Shown: piece after piece, positions 6,683 to 14,403 of the stretch
Layout: every line of letters starts with the position of its first letter
Position numbering within the stretch: the stretch's first letter is position 1
From: an uncultured Gemmiger sp.
GTDB taxonomy: Bacteria; Bacillota; Clostridia; Oscillospirales; Ruminococcaceae
Direction: 5' to 3'
Length of the DNA: 64,000 bases
Assembly: GCA_944388215.1 (NCBI GenBank)
Contig: CALXHT010000002.1
Location: 62,001 to 126,000 of the forward strand
The notes under the pieces: model-generated
Database searches by the model: none
The model's input: only the letters and a program-made list of their open reading frames with translations
Told to the model about the DNA's origin: nothing
Made by a program: the position numbers and the translations under genes

Positions 6683-8149
6683 ATGAACGGGAATCCCAAC
6701 CGCACCCGTCTGGACCAGCGCCGCGCGCCGATCCACGAGGCGCTGGAAAATTTCCGCCGTATGCGGGTGGTGCCCTTTGATGTGCCGGGCCACAAGCGCG
6801 GCCGGGGCAACCCCGAACTGACGGCCTTTCTGGGCCAGCAGTGCGTGGGGGTGGACGTGAACAGCATGAAACCGCTGGACAACCTCTGCCATCCGGTGTC
6901 GGTGATCCGGGAGGCCGAGGAGCTGGCCGCCGATGCCTTCGGCGCCGCCCACGCCTTTCTGATGGTGGGGGGCACCACCAGCTCGGTGCAGAGCATGGTG
7001 CTCACCGCCTGCAAGCGGGGGGACGAGATCATTCTGCCCCGCAACGTCCACCGCAGCGTGCTCAACGCCCTGGTGCTCTGCGGCGCCGTGCCGGTCTATG
7101 TGAACCCCGAGGTGGACCAGCGGCTGGGCATTTCCTTAGGCATGCGCCGGGAACAGGTGGCCAAGGCCATCGCCGAGCATCCCAACGCCGTGGCGGTGCT
7201 GGTGAATAACCCCACCTACTACGGAATATGCAGCGATCTGCGGGCCATCGTGCGGATGGCCCACGACGCCGGCATGCTCTGCCTGGCCGACGAAGCCCAC
7301 GGCACCCACTTCTATTTCGGCGGCGGACTGCCGGTCTCCGCCATGGCCGCCGGGGCCGATATGGCCGCCGTGTCGATGCACAAGAGCGGCGGCAGCCTGA
7401 CCCAGTCCAGCCTGCTGCTCTGTGGTCCCAAGGTCCACGCGGGCTATGTGCGGCAGATCATCAACCTGACCCAGACCACCTCGGGCAGCTACCTGCTCAT
7501 GTCCAGCCTGGATATTTCCCGGAGAAACCTGGCCCTGCGGGGGCGGCAGGTCTTCCACCAGGTGGCCGACATGGCGGAGTACGCCCGGGAGGAGATCAAC
7601 GCCATCGGCGGGTACTACGCCTTCGGCAAGGAGCTCTGCAACGGGGATTCGGTCTTTGACTTCGACACCACCAAGCTGAGCATCCATACCCGGGACATCG
7701 GTCTGGCGGGCATCGAGGTATACGACATCCTGCGGGACGAGTACGATATTCAGATCGAGTTCGGCGATATCGGCAACATCCTGGCCTATCTCTCCATGGG
7801 CGACCGGCCCCAGGAGCTGGAGCGGCTGGTGAGCGCCCTGGCGGAGATACGCCGCCGCTACCACACCGACGGCACGGGGCTGCTCAACCAGGAATACATC
7901 GACCCCGAGGTGGTGGCCAGCCCCCAGCAGGCCTTCTACGCCGACAAGATCAGCCTGCCTTTGCGGGAGACCGAGGGCAGGGTGTGCAGCGAGTTTGTCA
8001 TGTGTTATCCCCCGGGCATTCCCATTCTGGCGCCGGGGGAGCGCATCACCGGGGAGATCCTCGACTATATCGAATACGCCAAGGCCAAGGGCTGCAGCAT
8101 GACGGGGCCGGAAGACCCCGATATCCTGCGCCTCAACGTGCTGGCGTAA
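6683..8149 (+). CDS. speA: Orn/Lys/Arg decarboxylase, probably arginine decarboxylase
   Basis: 488 aa from the ATG at 6683, which follows a CGGAGG ribosome site; the frame is open further upstream, but that part lies in the leader RNA. It belongs to the fold-type I PLP enzymes: VPGHKRG near the N-terminus, DEAHGTH at about residue 205, and SMHKSGGSLTQ with Lys234 as the PLP lysine. The C-terminal decarboxylase domain ends in PPGIPILAPGE. The family acts on arginine, lysine or ornithine. The agmatinase two genes downstream argues for arginine to agmatine plus CO2. First gene of a tightly spaced polyamine operon; a leader attenuator precedes it. Confidence 0.93.
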   Translation: MNGNPNRTRLDQRRAPIHEALENFRRMRVVPFDVPGHKRGRGNPELTAFLGQQCVGVDVNSMKPLDNLCHPVSVIREAEELAADAFGAAHAFLMVGGTTSSVQSMVLTACKRGDEIILPRNVHRSVLNALVLCGAVPVYVNPEVDQRLGISLGMRREQVAKAIAEHPNAVAVLVNNPTYYGICSDLRAIVRMAHDAGMLCLADEAHGTHFYFGGGLPVSAMAAGADMAAVSMHKSGGSLTQSSLLLCGPKVHAGYVRQIINLTQTTSGSYLLMSSLDISRRNLALRGRQVFHQVADMAEYAREEINAIGGYYAFGKELCNGDSVFDFDTTKLSIHTRDIGLAGIEVYDILRDEYDIQIEFGDIGNILAYLSMGDRPQELERLVSALAEIRRRYHTDGTGLLNQEYIDPEVVASPQQAFYADKISLPLRETEGRVCSEFVMCYPPGIPILAPGERITGEILDYIEYAKAKGCSMTGPEDPDILRLNVLA

Positions 8150-8165
8150 AGGGAGGGACCTTTGT

Positions 8166-9023
8166 ATGGAAATGTGGTTTTCGGAATTTCACACCCCCGA
8201 TGTGAAGCACAGCATCCGGGTGAACCGGCAGCTCTACTCCAAGCAGAGCGACTACCAGCGCATCGACATTTTCGAGACGCCGGAGTTCGGCCGGGTGCTG
8301 ACGCTGGACGGCAACGTCATGCTCACCGAGCGGGACGAGTTCATCTACGACGAGATGATCACCCATGTGCCCATGTCGGTGCACCGGCAGGCCAAGGACA
8401 TTCTGGTCATCGGCGCCGGGGACGGCGGCGTGGTGCGGGAGCTGACCCGGTACGACCGGGTGGAGCGCATCGACCTCGTAGAGATGGACCCCATGGTGGT
8501 GGAGGCCTGCCGGGCGTACCTGCCGGGCAACGCCTGCCGGATGGATGACCGCCGGGTGCACATCTACTTTGAGAACGCCCTCAAGTTCATCCGCCGCTGC
8601 GAGGAGGAGTACGACCTCATCATCGTGGATTCCTCCGACCCCTTCGGCCCGTCGGAGGGACTGTTCACCCGGGAATTCTACGGCAACTGCTTCAACGCCC
8701 TGAAATCCGACGGCATCATGGTGAACCAGCAGGGCAGTCCCTTCTACGCCGAGGACGCCAGCGCCATGCAGCGCAGCCATAAGCGGATCGCCAGCACCTT
8801 CCCCATCAGCAAGGTGTACCAGGCCCACATCCCCACCTTTGCGGCGGGGTACTGGCTGTTCGGCTTTGCCAGCAAAAAGTATCATCCCATCGATGACCTG
8901 GACGCTGCCGCCTGGAACGCGCTGAACATGCGCACCCGCTATTACACCACCCGGCTGCATGTCGGGGCATTCTATCTGCCGGCATTTCTCGAGGAGATGC
9001 TGCTGGAAGTGGAGGACCGCTGA
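8166..9023 (+). CDS. speE: Spermidine synthase family protein
   Basis: 285 aa, typical. The SAM-type binding motif GAGDGGVVREL lies at about residues 79-89. The catalytic loop DSSDPFGPSEGLF lies near residue 156. The N-terminal beta-barrel (LYSKQSDYQRIDIFET) is present. SpeE moves aminopropyl from decarboxylated SAM to putrescine. No SAM decarboxylase (speD) is present in the window, while the operon also encodes the carboxyspermidine route, so the true substrate needs care. It starts 16 bases after speA. Its stop codon overlaps the speB start (TGATG), which suggests coupled translation. Confidence 0.93.
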   Translation: MEMWFSEFHTPDVKHSIRVNRQLYSKQSDYQRIDIFETPEFGRVLTLDGNVMLTERDEFIYDEMITHVPMSVHRQAKDILVIGAGDGGVVRELTRYDRVERIDLVEMDPMVVEACRAYLPGNACRMDDRRVHIYFENALKFIRRCEEEYDLIIVDSSDPFGPSEGLFTREFYGNCFNALKSDGIMVNQQGSPFYAEDASAMQRSHKRIASTFPISKVYQAHIPTFAAGYWLFGFASKKYHPIDDLDAAAWNALNMRTRYYTTRLHVGAFYLPAFLEEMLLEVEDR

Positions 9024-9895
9024 TGCTGCCACGCAATGTTGAAACCTTTATCGGGTGCGACAGCGCCTACCGCAGCGCCGAGATCGTGCTGTACGGCGCC
9101 CCCTACGATTCCACCACCAGCTACCGGCCGGGGGCCCGGTTCGGCCCGGCGGCCATCCGGCATGAGAGCTACGGCATCGAGACCTACAGTCCCTACCAGA
9201 ACACCGACCTGACCGACTGCGAGATCTTTGACAGCGGCGACCTGGAACTCTGCTTCGGCAGCAGCGAGAGCGCCCTCATCGACATTGAATCCCGGGCGGC
9301 GGAGATCCTGCGGGACGGCAAGCTGCCGCTGCTGCTGGGCGGCGAGCACCTGGTCACGCTGGGGGCGGTGCGGGCGGTGGCGGCGCGGTATCCCGAGCTG
9401 CACATCGTCCACTTTGACGCCCACGCCGATTTGCGGGACGATTATCTCGGAGCCAAGCTCAGCCACGCCTGCGTGCTGCGCCGCTGCCACGACCTGCTGG
9501 GGGATGGCCGCATCCACCAGTTCTGCATCCGCAGCGGCGACCGGGAGGAGTTCGAGTTTGCCGCCCGCCACACCGATCTGCGCCGGTTCGATTTCACCGG
9601 GCTGGGGGAACTGACCCAGTGGCTCTGCGACACCAGAGTGCCGGTCTACCTGACCATTGATCTGGACTGCCTGGACCCGTCGGCTTTCCCCGGCACCGGC
9701 ACGCCGGAGGCGGGGGGCGTCAGCTTTTTGCAGCTGCTGGACGCCATCCGCACCGTGACCCGGGCCAACATCGTGGGGGCGGACCTCAACGAACTGGCCC
9801 CCACGCTGGACACCAGCGGTATCTCCACCGCCACCGCCTGCAAGACATTGCGGGAGCTGCTGCTGGCGCTGGTGCATAACCGGGCTAAGGTATAA
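9023..9895 (+). CDS. speB: Agmatinase (ureohydrolase family)
   Basis: 290 aa. The binuclear manganese ligand motifs are all present: GGEHLVTLG at about residue 109, HFDAHADLRDD at about 133, SHA, and DLDCLDPSAFPG at about 211. The enzyme splits agmatine to putrescine and urea in the cytoplasm. It follows speA and speE and overlaps the latter by one base. Guanidinobutyrase or another ureohydrolase is possible in principle, but the arginine decarboxylase context supports agmatinase. Confidence 0.93.
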   Translation: MLPRNVETFIGCDSAYRSAEIVLYGAPYDSTTSYRPGARFGPAAIRHESYGIETYSPYQNTDLTDCEIFDSGDLELCFGSSESALIDIESRAAEILRDGKLPLLLGGEHLVTLGAVRAVAARYPELHIVHFDAHADLRDDYLGAKLSHACVLRRCHDLLGDGRIHQFCIRSGDREEFEFAARHTDLRRFDFTGLGELTQWLCDTRVPVYLTIDLDCLDPSAFPGTGTPEAGGVSFLQLLDAIRTVTRANIVGADLNELAPTLDTSGISTATACKTLRELLLALVHNRAKV

Positions 9896-9917
9896 CGGTC
9901 AGCGGAAGGACCCGGCT

Positions 9918-9985
9918 GGGATGAATCCCCGCCCTACAACCGCCTTCTGCCGGATCCTCGTAGGGCGGGGTCTTGACCCCGCCGT
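9918..9985 (+). repeat. GC-rich palindromic repeat, copy 1
   Basis: It starts GGGATGAATCCCCGCCCTAC and ends with GTAGGGCGGGG, TCTTGACCCC, GCCGT. The CCCCGCCCTAC and GTAGGGCGGGG arms are complementary over 11 bases, and each end also folds on itself. A second copy lies at 13153-13219 in the same orientation. It resembles REP/MITE-type dispersed elements and holds no ORF. Confidence 0.85.
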
Positions 9986-10032
9986 CTTCCCATAACCACC
10001 CTGTCCCGGAATATTTGTTTGGAGTTTCTTTG

Positions 10033-10058
10033 CCTACTTTCTTTGCAAAGAAAGTAGG
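10033..10058 (+). repeat. Perfect 26-bp palindrome around TTTGCAAA
   Basis: CCTACTTTCTTTG is followed by its exact reverse complement. It lies 36 bases before the carboxyspermidine dehydrogenase gene. A related 24-bp palindrome built around TTGCAA occurs at 56313-56336. It could be a repeat family, an operator or a hairpin; there is no T-run, so it is not a standard terminator. Confidence 0.8.
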
Positions 10059-10094
10059 TCCTCAAACATTCTCGTACACAAAGGAGTCATCACC

Positions 10095-11354
10095 ATGAGC
10101 AAAGTTCTTGTCATCGGCTGCGGCGGCGTTGCCAGCGTTGCCATCCAGAAATGCTGCCAGGTCAGCGACGTTTTCACCGAGCTGTGCATCGCCAGCCGCA
10201 CCAAGTCCAAGTGCGACGCCCTGGCCGAAAAACTGGCCCCCATCACCAAAACCAAGATCACCACCGCCCGGGTGGACGCCGACGATGTCAACCAGCTGAT
10301 CGCCCTCATCAAGAGCTATGGCCCGGACCTCGTCATGAACATCGCCCTGCCCTACCAGGACCTGACCATCATGGACGCCTGCCTTGCCTGCGGCGTCAAC
10401 TATATGGATACCGCCAACTATGAGCCGGAAAACACCGACGACCCCGAATGGCGCGCCATCTACGAGAAGCGCTGCAAGGAAGCGGGCTTCTCGGCCTACT
10501 TCGACTACTCCTGGCAGTGGGCCTACAAGAAAAAGTTCGAGGACGCCGGCCTCACCGCCCTGCTGGGCTGCGGCTTTGACCCGGGCGTGACCCAGGCTTA
10601 CTGCGCCTACGCCGCCAAGCACGAGTTCGACACCATCGACACCATCGATATCCTGGACTGCAACGGCGGCGACCACGGCTATGCCTTCGCCACCAACTTC
10701 AACCCCGAGATCAACCTGCGGGAGGTCAGCGCCCCCGGCAGCTACTGGGAGGACGGCCACTGGGTGGAAGTGCCTGCCATGAGCATCAAGCGGGAATACA
10801 ACTTCGACCAGGTGGGCGATAAGGACATGTACCTGCTCCACCACGAGGAGATCGAATCCCTGGGCAAGAACTTCCCGGGCGTCAAGCGCATCCGGTTCTT
10901 CATGACCTTCGGCCAGAGCTACCTGGACCACATGCGCTGCCTGGAGGACGTGGGCATGCTCTCCACCACGCCGATCAACTACAACGGCCAGGAGATCGTC
11001 CCCATCCAGTTCCTCAAAGCCCTGCTGCCCGACCCGGCCAGCCTGGGCCCCCGCACCAAGGGCAAGACCAACATCGGCTGCATCTTCACCGGCACCAAGG
11101 ACGGCAAACCCAAGACCTACTACATCTATAACGTCTGCGACCACCAGGAATGCTACAAGGAAGTGGGCAGCCAGGCCATCAGCTACACCACCGGTGTACC
11201 GGCCATGTGCGGCGCCCTGATGATGCTCACCGGCCAGTGGACCAAGCCCGGCGTTTACACCGTGGAGGAGTTCAACCCCGACCCGTTCCTGGACGCTCTG
11301 GACAAATACGGCCTGCCCCGCAGCGAAAACCGCGCCCCGGCGCTGGTGGACTGA
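10095..11354 (+). CDS. Saccharopine dehydrogenase-like carboxy(nor)spermidine synthase
   Basis: 419 aa. The N-terminal Rossmann fold begins VLVIGCGGVASVAIQKC. The body has the saccharopine-dehydrogenase layout (YMDTANYEP, then LLGCGFDPGVTQAYCAY). In gut bacteria this family joins putrescine with L-aspartate semialdehyde to give carboxyspermidine using NADPH. The next gene is the matching decarboxylase and overlaps by one base (TGATG), so this role is well supported over lysine metabolism. An AAGGAG ribosome site precedes the ATG. The 200-base gap to speB holds one repeat copy and a palindrome but no obvious terminator, so co-transcription is possible. Confidence 0.9.
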   Translation: MSKVLVIGCGGVASVAIQKCCQVSDVFTELCIASRTKSKCDALAEKLAPITKTKITTARVDADDVNQLIALIKSYGPDLVMNIALPYQDLTIMDACLACGVNYMDTANYEPENTDDPEWRAIYEKRCKEAGFSAYFDYSWQWAYKKKFEDAGLTALLGCGFDPGVTQAYCAYAAKHEFDTIDTIDILDCNGGDHGYAFATNFNPEINLREVSAPGSYWEDGHWVEVPAMSIKREYNFDQVGDKDMYLLHHEEIESLGKNFPGVKRIRFFMTFGQSYLDHMRCLEDVGMLSTTPINYNGQEIVPIQFLKALLPDPASLGPRTKGKTNIGCIFTGTKDGKPKTYYIYNVCDHQECYKEVGSQAISYTTGVPAMCGALMMLTGQWTKPGVYTVEEFNPDPFLDALDKYGLPRSENRAPALVD

Positions 11355-12562
11355 TGCCCGCCGCCGATACCCGCGCCCCTTTTGCAGCCCTGGGCGGGGT
11401 GGTGCCCGCGGAATTCGCCGCGCTGCCCACCCCCTGCTACCTGCTGGACGAGGGGGCGCTGGCCCGCAACGGCAAGATCCTGGGCGAGCTGGCCGCCCGC
11501 ACCGGCTGCAAGGTGCTGCTGGCCCAAAAGGCCTTCAGCAACTACGACCTCTACCCGGTGCTGGCGCCCTGTCTCGCGGGCACCGAGGCCAGCGGCCTGT
11601 TTGAAGCGCGTCTCGGCGCCGAGGAGATGCCCGGGAAGGAGGTCCACGTCTTCTGCGCGGCCTACCGGGAGGACGAGATGGCGGAACTGCTGCGGTGGGC
11701 CGACCACATCGTCTTCAACTCCCCGGCCCAGCTGGCAAAATTCGGCCCCATGGCAAAAGCCGCGGGCAAAAGCGTGGGGCTGCGGGTGAACCCGGAATGC
11801 TCCACCCAGGAGGGCCACGCCATCTATGACCCCTGCGCCCCCGGCAGCCGTCTGGGCACCACCCGGGCCCAGTGGGACGCCGCGGTGGCCCAAAATCCCA
11901 CCCTGCCGGACCTGCTGGACGGGCTGCACTTCCATACCCTCTGCGAGCAGGATTCCGACGCCCTGGCGGTGACGCTGGACGCGGTGGCCGACAAATTCGG
12001 CGATTTGCTGCCCCGCATGAAATGGCTCAACATGGGCGGCGGGCACCACATCACCCGGCCGGGGTATGACCTGGCCACGCTGGAAGCCTGCATCGCCCGG
12101 GCCCAGGGCGACTGGGGCGTGACGGTCTATCTCGAACCGGGGGAGGCCTGCGCCCTCAACGCCGGGTATTTCCTCACCCGGGTGCTGGACGTGGTGCAGA
12201 ACGGCGATACCACGGTGGCGATTCTCGACGCCAGCGCCGCCTGCCATACGCCGGATGTCATCGAGATGCCCTACCGCCCGCCGCTGCTCTTTGCCGCCGA
12301 CCCGGGGGAAAAGCCCTGCACCGTGCGGCTGGCCGGCCCCACCTGCCTGGCGGGGGATGTCTTCGGGGACTACAGCTTCGACGCAGTGCCCCAGCCTGGC
12401 GACCTGCTGGTCTTCGGGGATATGGCCATCTACACCACCTGCAAGAACAACACCTTCAACGGCATGCCGCTGCCCGCCATATGGGTGCGCGGCGCCGACG
12501 GCGCCTGCCGGGCGCTGGTGCAGTTCGGCTACCGGGACTTCAAAGTCCGCCTGGGCCGGTGA
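11354..12562 (+). CDS. nspC: Carboxy(nor)spermidine decarboxylase
   Basis: 402 aa from the ATG at 11354, which overlaps the stop of the preceding gene; the same frame is open earlier but inside that gene. It is a fold-type III (alanine-racemase-like) PLP enzyme. LPTPCYLLDEGAL opens the barrel, and VLLAQKAFSNYDLYP carries the PLP lysine (Lys57). LEPGEACALNAGY and GPTCLAGDVFGDY are typical of CANSDC. It removes CO2 from carboxyspermidine to give spermidine. Together with its neighbour it completes a spermidine route that needs no SAM decarboxylase. Confidence 0.93.
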   Translation: MPAADTRAPFAALGGVVPAEFAALPTPCYLLDEGALARNGKILGELAARTGCKVLLAQKAFSNYDLYPVLAPCLAGTEASGLFEARLGAEEMPGKEVHVFCAAYREDEMAELLRWADHIVFNSPAQLAKFGPMAKAAGKSVGLRVNPECSTQEGHAIYDPCAPGSRLGTTRAQWDAAVAQNPTLPDLLDGLHFHTLCEQDSDALAVTLDAVADKFGDLLPRMKWLNMGGGHHITRPGYDLATLEACIARAQGDWGVTVYLEPGEACALNAGYFLTRVLDVVQNGDTTVAILDASAACHTPDVIEMPYRPPLLFAADPGEKPCTVRLAGPTCLAGDVFGDYSFDAVPQPGDLLVFGDMAIYTTCKNNTFNGMPLPAIWVRGADGACRALVQFGYRDFKVRLGR

Positions 12563-12616
12563 ATAACGCCGCCTCTTCCGGGGCATCCTAGCCAAAACGG
12601 AAGGGGAGAGATACCG

Positions 12617-13051
12617 ATGATTCAGGAGGATACCATCCAGCTGCTGCGGGAGTGTGACGCCGGGGTGGCCATGGGCATTTCGGCCATTGATCAGGTGATG
12701 GACGCGGCCAAAAGCCAGTCCCTGCGGGACGCGCTGGCCCGCTGCCGCACCGAACACGAGCAGCTGCAAAGCGAGGTCGTGGAGGCGCTCCACCGCTTCC
12801 ACGAGGAGGGCAAGGAGCCCAACCCCATCGCCCAGGGCATGTCCTGGATGAAGACGGGGGCCATGCTGACGATGAACGAGAGCGACGCCACCATCGCCGA
12901 CCTCATCACCGACGGCTGCAACATGGGGGTCAAGTCGCTGAACCGCTACCTAAACCAGTACGAGGCCGCCAGCGAGGACGCCAAGGACATCACCAAGCGG
13001 CTCATCGCCCTGGAGGAAAAACTGGCCGAGGATATCCGCCGGTTCCTGTAA
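12617..13051 (+). CDS. Ferritin-like helical protein (DUF2383-type)
   Basis: 144 aa and almost entirely helical by composition. It has recurring acidic and Glu/His positions (RTEHEQLQSEV, ALHRFHEEG), which fits a four-helix ferritin-like bundle such as the DUF2383/PA2169-type proteins of Clostridia. No signal peptide or membrane span. It begins 54 bases after the decarboxylase gene behind a GGGGAGAG ribosome site and ends before a strong terminator, so it is probably the last gene of the polyamine transcript. Metal binding is inferred from the fold only, and its link to polyamines is unknown. Confidence 0.7.
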   Translation: MIQEDTIQLLRECDAGVAMGISAIDQVMDAAKSQSLRDALARCRTEHEQLQSEVVEALHRFHEEGKEPNPIAQGMSWMKTGAMLTMNESDATIADLITDGCNMGVKSLNRYLNQYEAASEDAKDITKRLIALEEKLAEDIRRFL

Positions 13052-13057
13052 AAGGCA

Positions 13058-13096
13058 AACCGCCCGCCCGGGACTTCCCGGACGGGCGGTTTTTTG
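13058..13096 (+). terminator. Terminator of the polyamine operon
   Basis: CCGCCCGCCCGGGA pairs with its near-perfect complement TTCCCGGACGGGCGG, then TTTTTT. Confidence 0.93.
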
Positions 13097-13152
13097 CGCA
13101 TGATTCAAAATGGTCTGCACCGGCGGACATGCGCCGACCGGCGCCCGCGGCG

Positions 13153-13219
13153 GGGATGAATCCCCGCCCTGCAGCCAATGGGACCGGGAGCCCGTAGGGC
13201 GGGGTCTTGACCCCGCCGT
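13153..13219 (+). repeat. GC-rich palindromic repeat, copy 2
   Basis: Near-identical ends to copy 1 at 9918-9985 (GGGATGAATCCCCGCCCT and GTAGGGCGGGGTCTTGAC, followed by CCCGCCGT) with a different middle of about 23 bases. Same orientation as copy 1. The two copies flank the dehydrogenase, nspC and ferritin-like genes. Confidence 0.85.
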
Positions 13220-13230
13220 TTGCCCAACAA

Positions 13231-13260
13231 GAAATCCCGACGCCTGCCAGGGCGCCGGGG
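13231..13260 (-). terminator. Terminator of the binding-protein gene
   Basis: On the minus strand CCCGGCGCC pairs with GGCGTCGGG around a short loop, then ATTTCTTGTT. Confidence 0.7.
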
Positions 13261-13281
13261 TTTTGCTGTATCAGAGAAAGG

Positions 13282-14274
13282 TCAGCCCGCCGGATAGAGG
13301 ATATCCGCCACCTTCTGGTAGGCTTCGCCCCAGCGGGCGTTGGGCTTCAGGTGGTAGAGCTCCTTCTCCATGATGTAGAACCGGCCGTTCTGCACGGCGG
13401 AAAGGGTCTCCCACGCCGGGTTGGAGGTCAGCGCCGCGTCCAGCGTCTTCTGGGCGGCGGCCTGGTCGCTGCCCTGGAACACCACGAAGATGTAGTCGGG
13501 GTCATCGGCGATGATCCGCTCCAGGCTCAGGTCCTCCAGCAGGCCGGTGTCGCTGTCGGCGATGTTCACCGCTCCCAGGTCAGCCAGGATCTCGCCCAGC
13601 ACGGTGTCCTTGCTGTTCTTCACCTTGCAGCTGGTGCTGGCCGACCGCAGCAGCAGCACCGTGGGGGCGCTGCCGTCGTTCTGCTCCTTGGCCTTGTCCA
13701 CCTGGGCCTGCACGTCCAGGCCGTAGGTCTGGTAGTTCTCGGTATGGCCGGTGATCCGGGTGCAGACATCCAGCATCTCGAGATAATCATTGAAGCTGTT
13801 CACCCCGAAGTAGGCCACCGGCACCCCCAGCTGTTCCAGGCTGGGCAGCAGTTCCACGTTGGAGGTGGTGTTGCTGCTGGCGATGACCAGGTCGGGTTGG
13901 GCGGCGATGAGTTCCTCCAGGTTGGGCTCCATCAGGCTGCCCAGGTTGGCCACGTCTTCGCCCAGGTCGAGGTCAAAATCCGTCCAGGCGTCCGAGGCGG
14001 CGGCCACCAGGGAATCCTGGCCGCCCGCCAGGCACCACACGTCGGCGTAGCTGCCCAGCAGCACGGCCACCCGCTCAGGGTTTGCCGGCACCGTGACCTC
14101 CCGGTCCAGATCGTCGGTGAAGGTCAGGGTGGTGACCGCCGTCTCGGGGCTGGCCGGGGCGGATTCCGCCGTTTCGCTGCCGGGGGCCGGGGCGGAACTC
14201 TCCGCCACCGTGGAGGCTCCGCAGCCCGTCAGCAGCAGCGCCGCGCACAGGACAGGAAAAATACGATTCATCAT
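13282..14274 (-). CDS. ABC transporter substrate-binding lipoprotein, BtuF/FepB-like
   Basis: 330 aa. Lipoprotein signal with lipobox LLTGCGAS, then a Ser/Ala/Pro-rich linker to about residue 45. The cluster A-2 (helical-backbone) binding-protein fold follows: NPERVAVLLGSYADVW, EPNLEELIAAQPDLVIAS, and a C-terminal LSAVQNGRFYIM. This family binds cobalamin, haem or ferric siderophores and feeds them to a BtuCD/FecCD permease. No permease or ATPase gene is adjacent, so it is an orphan here and the ligand is unknown. Two ATG codons are possible; the first follows AAAGGAAA at good spacing. It has its own consensus promoter and terminator. Confidence 0.88.
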   Translation of the reverse strand: MMNRIFPVLCAALLLTGCGASTVAESSAPAPGSETAESAPASPETAVTTLTFTDDLDREVTVPANPERVAVLLGSYADVWCLAGGQDSLVAAASDAWTDFDLDLGEDVANLGSLMEPNLEELIAAQPDLVIASSNTTSNVELLPSLEQLGVPVAYFGVNSFNDYLEMLDVCTRITGHTENYQTYGLDVQAQVDKAKEQNDGSAPTVLLLRSASTSCKVKNSKDTVLGEILADLGAVNIADSDTGLLEDLSLERIIADDPDYIFVVFQGSDQAAAQKTLDAALTSNPAWETLSAVQNGRFYIMEKELYHLKPNARWGEAYQKVADILYPAG

Positions 14275-14306
14275 GGTTTTGTTTCCTTTCGGTTATTTGT
14301 TTGCCC

Positions 14307-14335
14307 AGTATACCCTGCCCGGCGGGCGGTGTCAA
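14307..14335 (-). promoter_or_regulatory. Consensus promoter of the binding-protein gene
   Basis: On the minus strand TTGACA (14335-14330), 17-base spacer, TATACT (14312-14307): a perfect -35 and near-perfect -10. Confidence 0.9.
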
Positions 14336-14340
14336 GTCAA

Positions 14341-14390
14341 CCAAAAGCCCCGCAGGGCAAAAGGCGCTTGCCTTTTACACCGCGGGGCTT
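14341..14390 (-). terminator. Terminator of the sulfite/nitrite reductase gene
   Basis: AAGCCCCGC and GCGGGGCTT form the base of a long hairpin with an inner AAAGGC/GCCTTT arm. On the minus strand TTTTGGTT follows. Confidence 0.85.
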
Positions 14391-14403
14391 GCTGTTTACT
14401 AAG

